Positions 1-7,549 of a stretch of DNA of 64,000 nt are shown in pieces. Below the pieces are notes generated by a model, which worked only from the letters and a program-made list of their open reading frames with translations, did not search any database and was not told where the DNA came from. The translations under genes were made by a program, and so were the position numbers. Positions within the stretch are counted from its first letter, which is position 1, and the number at the start of each line of letters is the position of its first letter. Source of the stretch: Sulfurirhabdus autotrophica (GTDB lineage Bacteria; Pseudomonadota; Gammaproteobacteria; Burkholderiales; SMCO01); assembly GCF_004346685.1 (NCBI RefSeq), contig NZ_SMCO01000002.1, positions 56,940 through 120,939 on the forward strand. Direction: 5' to 3'.

Positions 1-826
1 CTACCTCAACCAGCAAACCACGCAAATTATTACTTAATGAGGCACCATTCCCCAGATTGCCGGTGTTTTGCAAATTCGTGGCATCATCAATCGAAGTCAG
101 ATACACCTTGCTGCCCGCAGCAAGAATAGTCTGCCCGTCAGGAGTCGTAATGACGCCGTGATTTTCTACGTTAGGCGCAAAAAGCATAATCTTGCCGCCA
201 GTTGAGGCAGATAAATTAGCCCCCTCTTCCACCCGAATAAAACCACTGCCAGAACCACCTGCAAAGACCGGGCTACCATCTTTCACATTACCAATTCCAC
301 CATTGAAAATGGTGTCCTCAATGTTCAAAGATGAGGCAATCAAAGAACTGGCATTAACCTGAGAATCTTTACCAAAAATAATGCCATTCTGGTTAACCAG
401 GTAAATTTGACCATTTGCCGTCAAATGGCCTTGGATTACGGATGGATTGTTATCAAAAATCCGGTTCAGTGCAGTAGCACTGGAATTAGGTTGATTGAAT
501 ACAACCGCACTGTCGCGGGCAATATTAAATGACTGCCAATTAAAAATGGCACTCTGGCTTATCTGATTAATGGTCAGCGTATTACCAGATCGAGTAGGAT
601 CATTAGCCAAAGTTGCTGCGCTACCTCGCCAGCTCGCGCTTGCAACAGGCAAAGTTCCTGATGGCAAAACTGGCGCAACAGTCGTATCTGCAATCGCCGC
701 TGTGCAAGATAAAACACCACATGCCCACAACACAAAAATACTGGAAGTGACTTTACGTTTGGAGAATAACGCCACCCATTGGGGTATAAATTCGCGTGTT
801 TCGATATTAGTGTGATCAGAATTCAT
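1..826 (-). CDS. Filamentous haemagglutinin-like TpsA exoprotein, N-terminal part (runs off the window)
   Basis: This is the first 275 or so residues of a large secreted exoprotein of two-partner secretion; the rest lies beyond the left edge. After a hydrophobic signal segment (about residues 29-48) comes the TPS domain: WRGSAATLANDPTRSGNTL, then ISQSAIFNWQSFNI, then YLVNQNGIIFG, the counterpart of the NPNG-type motif of FHA/HMW1 secretion domains. Next are beta-helix-like stretches such as GGKIMLFAPNVENHG. Its ATG lies inside the last codons of the TpsB gene upstream (11-nt overlap, AGGA about 8 nt before it), so the two are probably translationally coupled. The partner TpsB should export it through the outer membrane. 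Substrate and role (adhesin, contact toxin or biofilm protein) depend on the missing C-terminus. Confidence 0.88.
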   Translation of the reverse strand, partial: MNSDHTNIETREFIPQWVALFSKRKVTSSIFVLWACGVLSCTAAIADTTVAPVLPSGTLPVASASWRGSAATLANDPTRSGNTLTINQISQSAIFNWQSFNIARDSAVVFNQPNSSATALNRIFDNNPSVIQGHLTANGQIYLVNQNGIIFGKDSQVNASSLIASSLNIEDTIFNGGIGNVKDGSPVFAGGSGSGFIRVEEGANLSASTGGKIMLFAPNVENHGVITTPDGQTILAAGSKVYLTSIDDATNLQNTGNLGNGASLSNNLRGLLVEV

Positions 827-2381
827 AAAGCATCCTAAAGTGCATGCGTATATCACCGGAATGGGTATTGGTTGATTCCCTGAATGCCCTGCCCAAATCA
901 AAAGAAGCACTTAAGTTGCGCCAGGCTTTCATCCGTGCGCCAAAACCTGCACTTGTTAACGTATAACGTGATTTTTGCTGCGGTAGCGGATCAGTAACGC
1001 GAAGCGCAGCGCTATCCATGAATACAAGAAAATGCAGATCGTCTAGATTGCTGGAAATCAGATTCGCGACCGACGGACTGCGGAGCTCCAACGTGGCATG
1101 CAAGGCATCATCGCCCAGCGCTTCAGACTCCAGATAACCGCGAACGGTATCGCCCCCCCCTGCACCATATTGTTCATTACTGATAAGCGGCTGATCTGCC
1201 CACTGTCCGCCGATTTTTGCCATATAGCTGTAATTACCAAACAGCTTGCTGCTATGCTCAACCTCGCCACGCAGATAAAAATAATTCGGCTGAGCCAGAT
1301 AGCGTTTGTTACCAAACTCTTCCGGTTTATTACTCAATCCCCGTACTGCAAAATTAGCACTCAGGTTATATTGAGTAAGGCTTTGCTCAAGCTGACTGGT
1401 GGCATTGTATGAAAGCGAAAATGGCAGGTAGCTGATGGGCGTACTGAAACTGTCAGACCCACGCAATGTCAGGTCCTCTTTAAAGTCTTTATAATCCGCA
1501 CCAAATGACAAAGAGTGGAATAACTGGCTGCTGCCCGGCAAGGGAACAATGCGTCGAATGCCATAAATCGTACCGTTACCCTGCACGGTAATTTCACCCA
1601 CAGCAGCCACATCACTACGGGTGCGAATGGCATACATAGCCAGCGCATCCCCTTTATCAGAAAGAGGGATGAGGTAAGATGCGGAAAACACACCAACCTG
1701 ACTAGGTTCTTTAGGCGCAGTCTGATATTGCAGACTTAAGCTGTGCTCCCGTTGCCATAAATTATCGTAACGCACCATTCCAATTGCCCGCCAAGGGGTC
1801 GTATTCGCACCATGGCGATCATTGAGTTCCAGGCTGGCATGCAAGGGCAGTTTGTCATCTACTTTGAGATCAACATCTACCGTACCAGGAGTTTTACCGG
1901 CTTTCAGGATTGGCGTAACGCGGCGGTCTGCAGTGGTATTGACTGAAGCAATATCTTTTTGCAAATCAGGAAAGTAAGGCACACTGCCTTCGGCAATCGA
2001 AGGCGTTTTTGCGAGAATTCGGTCCTGTGAAAAGTAACGAGAGCCAGTAACCCGCACTTTACTGATAGTCCCTTCAGTCACCTTCAGATAAATAATCCCG
2101 CTATCCACCTTTTGCTCAGGAATATCCACCAGCACAGTAGAATATCCTGCGTCATGATACGCGCGTTCCAAATCTTCCCGCGCGTGCTCCACATCATCAA
2201 CGGTTTTTTTCTCACCCAACCATGGGTACACCACTTCTTCAACAGCGATCACCGGCAATACCGAATTACCTTCGATCTGATATTCCATCACGTCGAAACG
2301 GGGTTTTTCCTCTACTTTATCTTCCCCAGCAAAAGCTTGAGTCGCCAGAATGAATCCCATCAATAACAATGTAAGCCGCAT
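816..2381 (-). CDS. TpsB outer-membrane transporter (ShlB/FhaC/HecB family)
   Basis: A 521-residue Omp85-superfamily transporter that should form a beta-barrel pore and secrete the TpsA protein encoded immediately downstream. A signal peptide (MRLTLLLMGFILATQAFA) is followed by a POTRA_2/ShlB-type periplasmic region at about residues 30-170 (VDDVEHAREDLERAYHDAGY, then GIIYLKVTEGTISKVRVTG). The rest is a barrel with many aromatic-terminated strands. The diagnostic VRGY motif of the lid loop is present (GGDTVRGYLESEALG, near residue 415) and the chain ends in Phe (LYEF), as is usual for outer-membrane proteins. Length fits the family (about 550). The start has AGGA six bases upstream. Gene order is tpsB-tpsA with overlapping ends. 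Confidence 0.92.
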   Translation of the reverse strand: MRLTLLLMGFILATQAFAGEDKVEEKPRFDVMEYQIEGNSVLPVIAVEEVVYPWLGEKKTVDDVEHAREDLERAYHDAGYSTVLVDIPEQKVDSGIIYLKVTEGTISKVRVTGSRYFSQDRILAKTPSIAEGSVPYFPDLQKDIASVNTTADRRVTPILKAGKTPGTVDVDLKVDDKLPLHASLELNDRHGANTTPWRAIGMVRYDNLWQREHSLSLQYQTAPKEPSQVGVFSASYLIPLSDKGDALAMYAIRTRSDVAAVGEITVQGNGTIYGIRRIVPLPGSSQLFHSLSFGADYKDFKEDLTLRGSDSFSTPISYLPFSLSYNATSQLEQSLTQYNLSANFAVRGLSNKPEEFGNKRYLAQPNYFYLRGEVEHSSKLFGNYSYMAKIGGQWADQPLISNEQYGAGGGDTVRGYLESEALGDDALHATLELRSPSVANLISSNLDDLHFLVFMDSAALRVTDPLPQQKSRYTLTSAGFGARMKAWRNLSASFDLGRAFRESTNTHSGDIRMHFRMLYEF

Positions 2382-2405
2382 TTTTATCCTGTTTTTATCA
2401 CTACT

Positions 2406-2522
2406 TTTGGTTATTTATCCACCCCTTCATCAGAGACGGATAAATAACCAAACCATTCTCAGAAAATGAAGAATGGTTTGGTGGGTTGTACGGCAAAACA
2501 ACATTGCATTGCTTTACCGTAC
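2406..2522. repeat. Cluster of three inverted repeats between tpsB and the PBP-like gene
   Basis: Three potential hairpins follow one another: 2406-2420 with 2438-2452 (15 of 15 bases), 2448-2459 with 2470-2481 (12 of 12), and 2488-2497 with 2513-2522 (9 of 10). The right arm of the first and the left arm of the second share five bases, so those two hairpins cannot both form fully. The cluster is downstream of the 2549-3808 gene and upstream of tpsB on the same strand. No run of U follows any stem, so simple rho-independent termination is not clear. It could block 3' exonucleases or switch read-through into tpsB-tpsA. Confidence 0.6.
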
Positions 2523-2548
2523 TTGCATGACACTACTTAAGAAACAAC

Positions 2549-3808
2549 TTAGTAGAACAACTGGGTTGGTTGGCAAGTGTTGTTCAGTTTAGTACCTTTC
2601 ATGACCTGACCAACTGGGTACAGCGAAGGATCATAGTTGGTTGGCAGAGCAGCAACGCCTGGCAATGTAGCCAAAATGGTTGGTTCGCCTGAACGTGTCT
2701 TGAATTGATCAAGGAAGGTCGCCATATTGCCAGAAGGAGCAGCTACACCGGCAACAGTTGCATTACGCCACTGGATAGACTGTTCAACAAAGTAGTCATA
2801 CTTGCCAGCAACAGCATTGGCAACCGTTGCAGGGATACCATCGATTGAAACAAAGTGCCAGTGATCTGTACCTGCTACAGGGGTGTTCTCAGTAGAAACC
2901 AAACCAATCGCCTTGTTGCCAACGGTGAAAGAGGTATTCAAGCCAGCTTTCACACCACCGGTAGAGGAATTTTCAACGACGGTATAGCCAGTGATTAATG
3001 TGGTTGGGGTTGCAGCAACTGAACCAGCAGCCAAAGGCACACCATTTGCGGAACAAGGCAATCCACCGAAATAAGCATTAGCAGATGCTTGTGTGCCGGA
3101 ACCGGCACCACGACGTTCAACCATTACAGGACCAGACAAGGCTGGGTCAACTAAACTCCAGTCTGCATAGTTGCCTGTCAACAAACTGGTTATCTGTGAA
3201 CGGCTCAAGTTAGTAACAGATACGTTATCGCTCACAGCAATACCAAATACCACAGCGTTCTGGCTGGCTGGGCTTATATGGCCCAGTTCAGTAGTGCTAA
3301 GAGCGGTTTCGCCAGCTGGAAGGTTAGGATAAACAAACAAAGCTGGCTCCACATCGGAAACACCCGCATCAGGCACCGCTTTCACAGTGCTGGTACATTT
3401 GAAAGTAGCAGATGGGTAAGCCGCACCTGTAGAAGCACAAGTAGCTGCTTCAATTTTCATACGGTCAATTAACTGAGCACGAGCAACGGGGCCAACACCC
3501 TGGAAAGAACCGCCCGCAGCACGGTTATGCATTAATACTTTCTTGCCATCCAGCGCTGTGCCAGTACCGGACACAGTACCAAAATAGGCGCGATAATCCT
3601 TACCACCGGTAGCATTGTCGTAATATACATCGATCGTGCCGGCAGTCATCATACCTTCGGCAATCTTGCCCAGTGTGCCTTGCAGGGCAGAAGAACCGGA
3701 AATAAATACTTGCAGATCAGGGGTAACAGCAGGACCATGGGCAAAAGCCTGAGTTGCTAGCGTAGCAACAGCCAAACCACAAGCGGCAGCAATTTTGTTC
3801 AGTTTCAT
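2549..3808 (-). CDS. Secreted PstS-like (periplasmic phosphate-binding fold) protein
   Basis: A 419-residue exported protein with a clear signal peptide (MKLNKIAAACGLAVATLATQAFA). The mature part resembles PstS-type substrate-binding proteins: FISGSSALQGTLGKIAEG near the N-terminus, and later LSRSQITSLLTGNYADWSLV followed by GPVMVERRGAGSGTQ, matching the ligand-loop pattern 'I..I(F/L)TG...W' and 'R..GSGT' of that family. Four or more cysteines suggest disulfides. No ABC permease or ATPase genes lie nearby and no PEP-CTERM anchor is present, so uptake is not the obvious role; related proteins occur beside PEP-CTERM genes. AAAGGA lies eight bases before the ATG. It follows the PEP-CTERM gene on the same strand across an 84-nt gap. 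The ligand is unknown. Confidence 0.7.
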   Translation of the reverse strand: MKLNKIAAACGLAVATLATQAFAHGPAVTPDLQVFISGSSALQGTLGKIAEGMMTAGTIDVYYDNATGGKDYRAYFGTVSGTGTALDGKKVLMHNRAAGGSFQGVGPVARAQLIDRMKIEAATCASTGAAYPSATFKCTSTVKAVPDAGVSDVEPALFVYPNLPAGETALSTTELGHISPASQNAVVFGIAVSDNVSVTNLSRSQITSLLTGNYADWSLVDPALSGPVMVERRGAGSGTQASANAYFGGLPCSANGVPLAAGSVAATPTTLITGYTVVENSSTGGVKAGLNTSFTVGNKAIGLVSTENTPVAGTDHWHFVSIDGIPATVANAVAGKYDYFVEQSIQWRNATVAGVAAPSGNMATFLDQFKTRSGEPTILATLPGVAALPTNYDPSLYPVGQVMKGTKLNNTCQPTQLFY

Positions 3809-3853
3809 GATAAATCCTTTGAATAATTTAGACTAAGTGACGGTTATATTATT

Positions 3854-3878
3854 CAGGTGACCCACAATAAGTCACCTG
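3854..3878 (-). terminator. Hairpin after the PEP-CTERM gene
   Basis: CAGGTGAC at 3854-3861 pairs with GTCACCTG at 3871-3878 (8 bp, 9-nt loop). On the minus strand an A/T-rich but not U-only stretch follows. It probably acts as a partial terminator or mRNA-end structure between the PEP-CTERM gene and the PBP-like gene. Confidence 0.5.
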
Positions 3879-3892
3879 TCATACGATGCCTA

Positions 3893-4684
3893 TTACTTAA
3901 CTTTGCGGCGAGCTACACCAACCATGCCGATCAGACCCGAACCCAATAGCCACACAGCTGCAGGTACTGGAACAGCAGAAGGAGCAGGAGAAACGTAACT
4001 CAGGGTACCGTTGCTGGCCAATGTCCAGGTAGCGGCGCCATCTGCGTTACCAAACTGGGTAACAGTAGCCTTATGTAATCCACTGTTGTCACTTGGTGTC
4101 AACGCAAAGAAATTCAAACTACTACCTACTGCAGCAGTGCTATCAAATACTGCCTTCTTATTCCAATTATTACCGAAGCTATTTCCGAAATAGGATGAGC
4201 CATCAGCAGAAGCAGCTGTACTGGAATTGTTAGTTACAAAGTCGGTAGCACCCGCGTTAACGGCGTTTACATAACCATCAACTGTAGCAAAACCAGCCAG
4301 GTTAGTATTGGTTTGAGTTTTGACGGTAGCCAAGGACGCATTAGTTGTACTAAGGAATTGCATACCTACAAATGAATTTCCTGGATTAACAGTACTATCA
4401 AGCGCAGCCACGTTCCACAGCAGGTTGCTGTTTGTAGCTAACGATCCAAAAGCGGAAGCCAGCAGTGAGTCACCAGCAAAAGACAAAGAATATCCAGCAT
4501 TAGAACCACTTGCGTTAAAGGTATTCATGTCGATACCCAGATCACGGGTATAAGATGTTAGCGCAACGGAATCATAAACCGACAGGAACAGTTCGCCATT
4601 ACCGGAAGAACCAGGAGCAATTGCAGCAGCAGCCTGACCGGCTACAGCAAACATGGTTGCAGCAACTAATAATTTCATTTTCAT
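3893..4684 (-). CDS. PEP-CTERM sorting-domain protein (VPxPAAVWL type)
   Basis: A 263-residue exported protein with a signal peptide (MKMKLLVAATMFAVAGQAAA) and a C-terminal PEP-CTERM sorting signal: VPVPAAVWLLGSGLIGMVG followed by ARRKVK, that is motif, hydrophobic helix and basic tail. Between them is a low-complexity Ser/Asn/Ala/Gly-rich region typical of these surface or extracellular-matrix proteins. An exosortase, which would cleave the signal, is not in this window. The gene sits behind a 290-nt leader containing a c-di-GMP-riboswitch-like element with a terminator, and the gene upstream encodes EpsA, the LuxR-type regulator associated with PEP-CTERM/exopolysaccharide loci. This points to expression linked to biofilm formation. 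The specific function is unknown. Confidence 0.9.
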   Translation of the reverse strand: MKMKLLVAATMFAVAGQAAAAIAPGSSGNGELFLSVYDSVALTSYTRDLGIDMNTFNASGSNAGYSLSFAGDSLLASAFGSLATNSNLLWNVAALDSTVNPGNSFVGMQFLSTTNASLATVKTQTNTNLAGFATVDGYVNAVNAGATDFVTNNSSTAASADGSSYFGNSFGNNWNKKAVFDSTAAVGSSLNFFALTPSDNSGLHKATVTQFGNADGAATWTLASNGTLSYVSPAPSAVPVPAAVWLLGSGLIGMVGVARRKVK

Positions 4685-4771
4685 TTTGGAGACCTTTTAA
4701 AAAATTAAGTTAAAAAGAAAACACCTCGTCAGGGAAAGAACTGGGTGCTTTCATGCCACCTGAACAACCGG

Positions 4772-4814
4772 AAATAAAAATGCCGGATTGCCTCTTTCCA
4801 TAAGGCAACCCGGC
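4772..4814 (-). terminator. Rho-independent terminator forming the riboswitch expression platform
   Basis: On the minus strand GCCGGGUUGCC (4804-4814) can pair with GGCAAUCCGGC (4782-4792) over 11 bp with one G-U pair and an 11-nt loop. AUUUUUAUUU follows (4772-4781). The left arm is the last conserved strand of the upstream aptamer, so aptamer folding and terminator folding exclude each other. It lies about 88 nt before the PEP-CTERM start codon. Confidence 0.8.
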
Positions 4815-4890
4815 TATCTCTTCATTGCTTGAGACCCGAAGCTTTCCGAACCTGCCTCACGACAGGGGTGGCTTTAACTTTTTCCGATAC
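4772..4890 (-). ncRNA. Probable cyclic-di-GMP-I (GEMM-I-like) riboswitch upstream of the PEP-CTERM gene
   Basis: Read on the minus strand, the leader contains the ordered GEMM-I elements. CCUGUC-GUGA-GGCAGG (4851-4866) is a hairpin with a GNRA tetraloop. It is followed at the GEMM-like spacing by CGGAAAGCUUCGGGUCU (compare CGCAAAGCCUCCGGCCU in the Vibrio Vc2 aptamer), then a short UCUC/GAGA stem, then UAGCCGGGUUGCC, matching the tetraloop-receptor strand UAGCGGGGUUACC. The 5' strand (AAAGCCACC) is more divergent. The 3' aptamer strand is also the left arm of a strong terminator, a classic expression platform. Ligand binding should therefore prevent termination and switch the PEP-CTERM gene on. 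The comparison is from memory of the family, not from a covariance search. Confidence 0.72.
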
Positions 4891-4974
4891 ACGCAGTTTC
4901 TTGTTTCGGTGTTCAACAATTTACAGAACGACTATTACAGTTCGTGCAGGATTTTTAACTGATTTCATAGACCG

Positions 4975-4990
4975 ATCGGACTATACGAAT
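4975..4990 (-). promoter_or_regulatory. ATTC-N2-ATAGTCCGAT box, copy 1 (possible EpsA site)
   Basis: The minus strand reads ATTCGTATAGTCCGAT. The same sequence with two changes (ATTCACATAGTCCGAT) lies upstream of the second PEP-CTERM gene at 15895-15910. This copy is about 85 nt upstream of the riboswitch and is followed by the palindrome CCGATCGG overlap. A promoter element or a binding site for EpsA is possible; neither is shown. Confidence 0.45.
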
Positions 4991-5164
4991 TACGATAAAT
5001 ACTTTTAAAAATATATAGATAGGTTACATTAACCGATTGAAATTGATTCTCAATATCCGATTTTTTTGTATGATGTGTTTAATACAAGAGACTTAATAAG
5101 CTCAGCCTGCATGAATAAATGACGTGAAAGATAACTTTCATAGATAACAAATCTTTGACGGTGA

Positions 5165-5956
5165 TTATTGAAGTAACCCACACCGCATTGCCAGCGTAAT
5201 TGCGTGTGCTCGATTATTGGCTTGTAATTTGTAGAGGATTTTTTGCACGTGGTTTTTAACAGTAAGCGGACTAACCTGTAGCTTCTCTGCAATCGCACTA
5301 TTTGAAAGCCCTTCATTCAGGTGCTTAAGTACTTCTTTTTCACGCGCAGTCAGATTTGTTTTCCCCATGGGGATTTTTTTTGCGCTGGCAGTTTCCTTGC
5401 TTAGCACACGTATCAGCGCTGTATACAGATGAGGAACCAGTATTTCAAGCAGGTAATGATGCCGCATGCCTAGCGGTTCAGAAACACGGGAAAAACTGAA
5501 AAAACCGAGAACGGCACCATTGGTGTGGGTGACGCCATGTGCAGCAATATTTTTTAACCCGGAATCCTGCAAAATACTATCTTTACCCAGGAGCCTTCGA
5601 TCAACAGGGAAAGAGGCTTCGCGCCTTTGTTCAAACAAGCAAGGATGCCCTGATTTTTGCCACAAACCAATGATATGGGAAATGATGCCCTCTTCTGGAT
5701 GCGTGACGCGATCAAAATGCTCCGCAGTAAAATCTTGAACAGAAGAAAAAGAATGCATGCCGAGTCCCCTGCCATCTATGTCACTTAGCCCGCATATGAG
5801 AATTTCATGGGGCAATAGTCCCTGCAATTCCATTTGCACCAATGAATAAAAATGATGTCGCTTGCGGATTTTTAACGTTGCTTCGATTATGCGAAACAGC
5901 CGCTCTCGCTCTTCTGCATTTAGCTCAGGCGCTTTAGGCATACTCCCCCACTTCAT
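5165..5956 (-). CDS. epsA: LuxR-family transcriptional regulator EpsA (PEP-CTERM/exopolysaccharide associated)
   Basis: A 263-residue regulator whose start (ELNAEERERLFRIIEATLK, then RKRHHFYSLVQMELQGLLPH, EILICGL) matches the EpsA family found with exosortase/PEP-CTERM loci of betaproteobacteria. Residues about 200-263 form a LuxR-type HTH (LTAREKEVLKHLNEGLSNSA, then SPLTVKNHVQKILYKLQA, ending in CGLLQ). The middle is a GAF/autoinducer-like sensor-type region. It should activate exopolysaccharide or PEP-CTERM genes; the PEP-CTERM gene lies next downstream on the same strand but with its own long leader. Two starts are possible, ATG at 5956 or ATG at 5941, the latter just after GGGGGAG. A 9-bp inverted repeat lies just upstream and may be its operator. 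Confidence 0.85.
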   Translation of the reverse strand: MKWGSMPKAPELNAEERERLFRIIEATLKIRKRHHFYSLVQMELQGLLPHEILICGLSDIDGRGLGMHSFSSVQDFTAEHFDRVTHPEEGIISHIIGLWQKSGHPCLFEQRREASFPVDRRLLGKDSILQDSGLKNIAAHGVTHTNGAVLGFFSFSRVSEPLGMRHHYLLEILVPHLYTALIRVLSKETASAKKIPMGKTNLTAREKEVLKHLNEGLSNSAIAEKLQVSPLTVKNHVQKILYKLQANNRAHAITLAMRCGLLQ

Positions 5957-5974
5957 TCTTTTATTTTTAGGAAT

Positions 5975-6002
5975 ACGTCATAATGAACTAAATTTATGAC
6001 GT
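5975..6002. promoter_or_regulatory. Inverted repeat upstream of epsA
   Basis: ACGTCATAA (5975-5983) and TTATGACGT (5994-6002) are perfect 9-base arms with a 10-nt spacer, 19 nt upstream of the epsA start and between epsA and the end of the secretion operon. The arrangement suits a dimeric regulator, possibly autoregulation by EpsA. It could also end the secretion operon transcript, though no U run follows. Confidence 0.45.
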
Positions 6003-6066
6003 TATTATGAAACCAAAATAACAGGCAACAAGCCAGCATATGAAGTCATGGATTTGTGTTTTTTAC

Positions 6067-6678
6067 TTAATTGTGATTATTGAAGCCACCTTGAGGAATT
6101 GTCGTTTGATTCTGATTGCGATTGAATACGGGCTTTGCAGTTGCTGAATTAGCTTGCTGACCGCTATTGTTTATAGCGTCTGCGGCATTACTGGATTGCT
6201 TAGGCACGTAGATAAATTTCCATTCTGTATATTTGCTTTTCCCTTCCAGATCCTGATCCGCCATCTTAAAATTATTCTGTTTTAACGGGACATCTTCCGA
6301 CAGACTGTATACGCCCATAATGCCGCCATCGGGACTTTCAACCAACCCCCACTCTTTGCTTTTAGTGAGTGGATCCCAATATATTTTTCTGAGATATCGC
6401 TGCGTGAATACATTGCGATTATCCTGTAACAACGAATCCAGTGTTTTGGGGTATTGTTTTTTTGAACTGGCTGAACCCGGTGTTTTTTCAAAATAAAAAC
6501 CAATTGCTTGTCGAAACTGATTACCAACAAAAATCAATTCATGCTCTTTTTCTCGCTTCTGGGCTAAATGCCAGACGTTTCCTGCCGTAGCAGCAACAAT
6601 ACCCATGATCATAATGAGAAAAAGCAGCCCCAAATAAGTAAAGCCGGTCTGAGATAATGATGTTGAAAAACGCTTCAT
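6067..6678 (-). CDS. Minor pseudopilin lacking Glu5 (last gene of the secretion operon)
   Basis: A 203-residue type IV pilin-like protein with a prepilin leader (MKRFSTSLSQTG) and the hydrophobic N-terminal helix FTYLGLLFLIMIMGIVAATA. Mature position 5 is Gly instead of the usual Glu (F1-T2-Y3-L4-G5), a feature known from GspK-type subunits that cap the pseudopilus tip, so a tip or initiating role is likely. The globular part contains the DPLT / WGLVESPDGGIMGVYSLS region seen in this pseudopilin group, and the C-terminus is Asn/Gln-rich. It is three bases downstream of the preceding pseudopilin gene. Prepilin peptidase (PilD) is not in the window. Confidence 0.82.
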   Translation of the reverse strand: MKRFSTSLSQTGFTYLGLLFLIMIMGIVAATAGNVWHLAQKREKEHELIFVGNQFRQAIGFYFEKTPGSASSKKQYPKTLDSLLQDNRNVFTQRYLRKIYWDPLTKSKEWGLVESPDGGIMGVYSLSEDVPLKQNNFKMADQDLEGKSKYTEWKFIYVPKQSSNAADAINNSGQQANSATAKPVFNRNQNQTTIPQGGFNNHN

Positions 6679-6681
6679 TCA

Positions 6682-7065
6682 TTACAACGCAGTATAAGGC
6701 TGACCATCGCGACCATTGCCCGTTGCGCCACTGTGAATATCATAAACACTGCCGCTCAGTGCATCTTCTGGTGGCGTAACAACCCAGCTTGTTGCACTAT
6801 CGGTTATTGGATCGGGTGGAATGATGCGCAGGTATTTCTTGCTGACCAGATCATCCAGCGCGTCGGGATATTTTCCGTTATCGCCGTAAAATTTATCAAT
6901 GGCATCACGCATGATATTCAGATCTTCTTTCAGCACAGCCTCTTTGGATTTTTCCAGACTATGAAAATAGCGTGGCACAGCAATGCTTAGCAAGGTTGCA
7001 ATGATCGCCATGACAACCAAAAGTTCGATCAGTGTAAATCCATTATTTTTACTGAACAGCCGCAT
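6682..7065 (-). CDS. Type II secretion-like pseudopilin (GspG-like)
   Basis: A 127-residue pseudopilin with leader MRLFSKNNG and mature start FTLIELLVVMAIIATLLSIA, including Glu5 for assembly into the pilus. The body has the GspG-like pattern: a long helix (RYFHSLEKSKEAVLKEDLN), then DNGKYPDALDDLVSKKYLR, IPPDPITD and a C-terminal SGATGNGRDGQPY. It abuts the next pseudopilin gene exactly and lies in the operon's distal pilin block. With three pilin genes here and one at the operon start, this is probably a minor or alternative major subunit. Confidence 0.87.
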   Translation of the reverse strand: MRLFSKNNGFTLIELLVVMAIIATLLSIAVPRYFHSLEKSKEAVLKEDLNIMRDAIDKFYGDNGKYPDALDDLVSKKYLRIIPPDPITDSATSWVVTPPEDALSGSVYDIHSGATGNGRDGQPYTAL

Positions 7066-7545
7066 TTACCACTCCTTGTAAGGGATGCCGTTCAACCCTT
7101 TACCAGCCGCAAATGAATAAATATCGAATACGTCCTCCCCCTCCTGCGGGTCTTCTGCGCTGCTTTTATAACTCCGTTTCCCCCAGGTTGCTTCTGCCGT
7201 TGCTTTACTATCAGGTGAAAAAGGGTCACGAGGAATCCGCCTCAGAAAATATATTTTGGATTTTACCGGGCTCAATTCGTCTTCGACTCCTTCTACCAGA
7301 ATATCAAGAGATTTAGGGTATCCGGATTCATCTGACGCCGCCTTGATATGCTTCTCTTCTACTGCCCTGCGATATAAATCAATCGCTTCTCGAATTTGCT
7401 GAAGAGAGTAATGCAACTCTTGCTCTTTAGTCCGTTGCAGGGTCAGCGAAGTCAGTGGCATTGCGACAGTTGCCAACAATGCCACAATCGCCACTGTGAT
7501 CATCAGCTCAATCAGCGTGAACCCATTTCGATAAGCTTGCTGCAT
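7066..7545 (-). CDS. Type II secretion-like pseudopilin (GspG/GspH-like)
   Basis: A pseudopilin of about 159 residues with a short leader (MQQAYRNG) and mature FTLIELMITVAIVALLATVA, Glu5 present. The body follows the same plan as the neighbouring pilin (YPKSLDILVEG, then RRIPRDPFSP, a Trp-containing segment, and DIYSFAAGKGLNGIPYKEW). I chose the ATG at 7545, five bases after the secretin stop. A TTG at 7560 would overlap the secretin gene and give a 14-residue leader. No clear Shine-Dalgarno precedes either, suggesting translation coupled to the secretin gene. Confidence 0.85.
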   Translation of the reverse strand: MQQAYRNGFTLIELMITVAIVALLATVAMPLTSLTLQRTKEQELHYSLQQIREAIDLYRRAVEEKHIKAASDESGYPKSLDILVEGVEDELSPVKSKIYFLRRIPRDPFSPDSKATAEATWGKRSYKSSAEDPQEGEDVFDIYSFAAGKGLNGIPYKEW

Positions 7546-7549
7546 AGAC

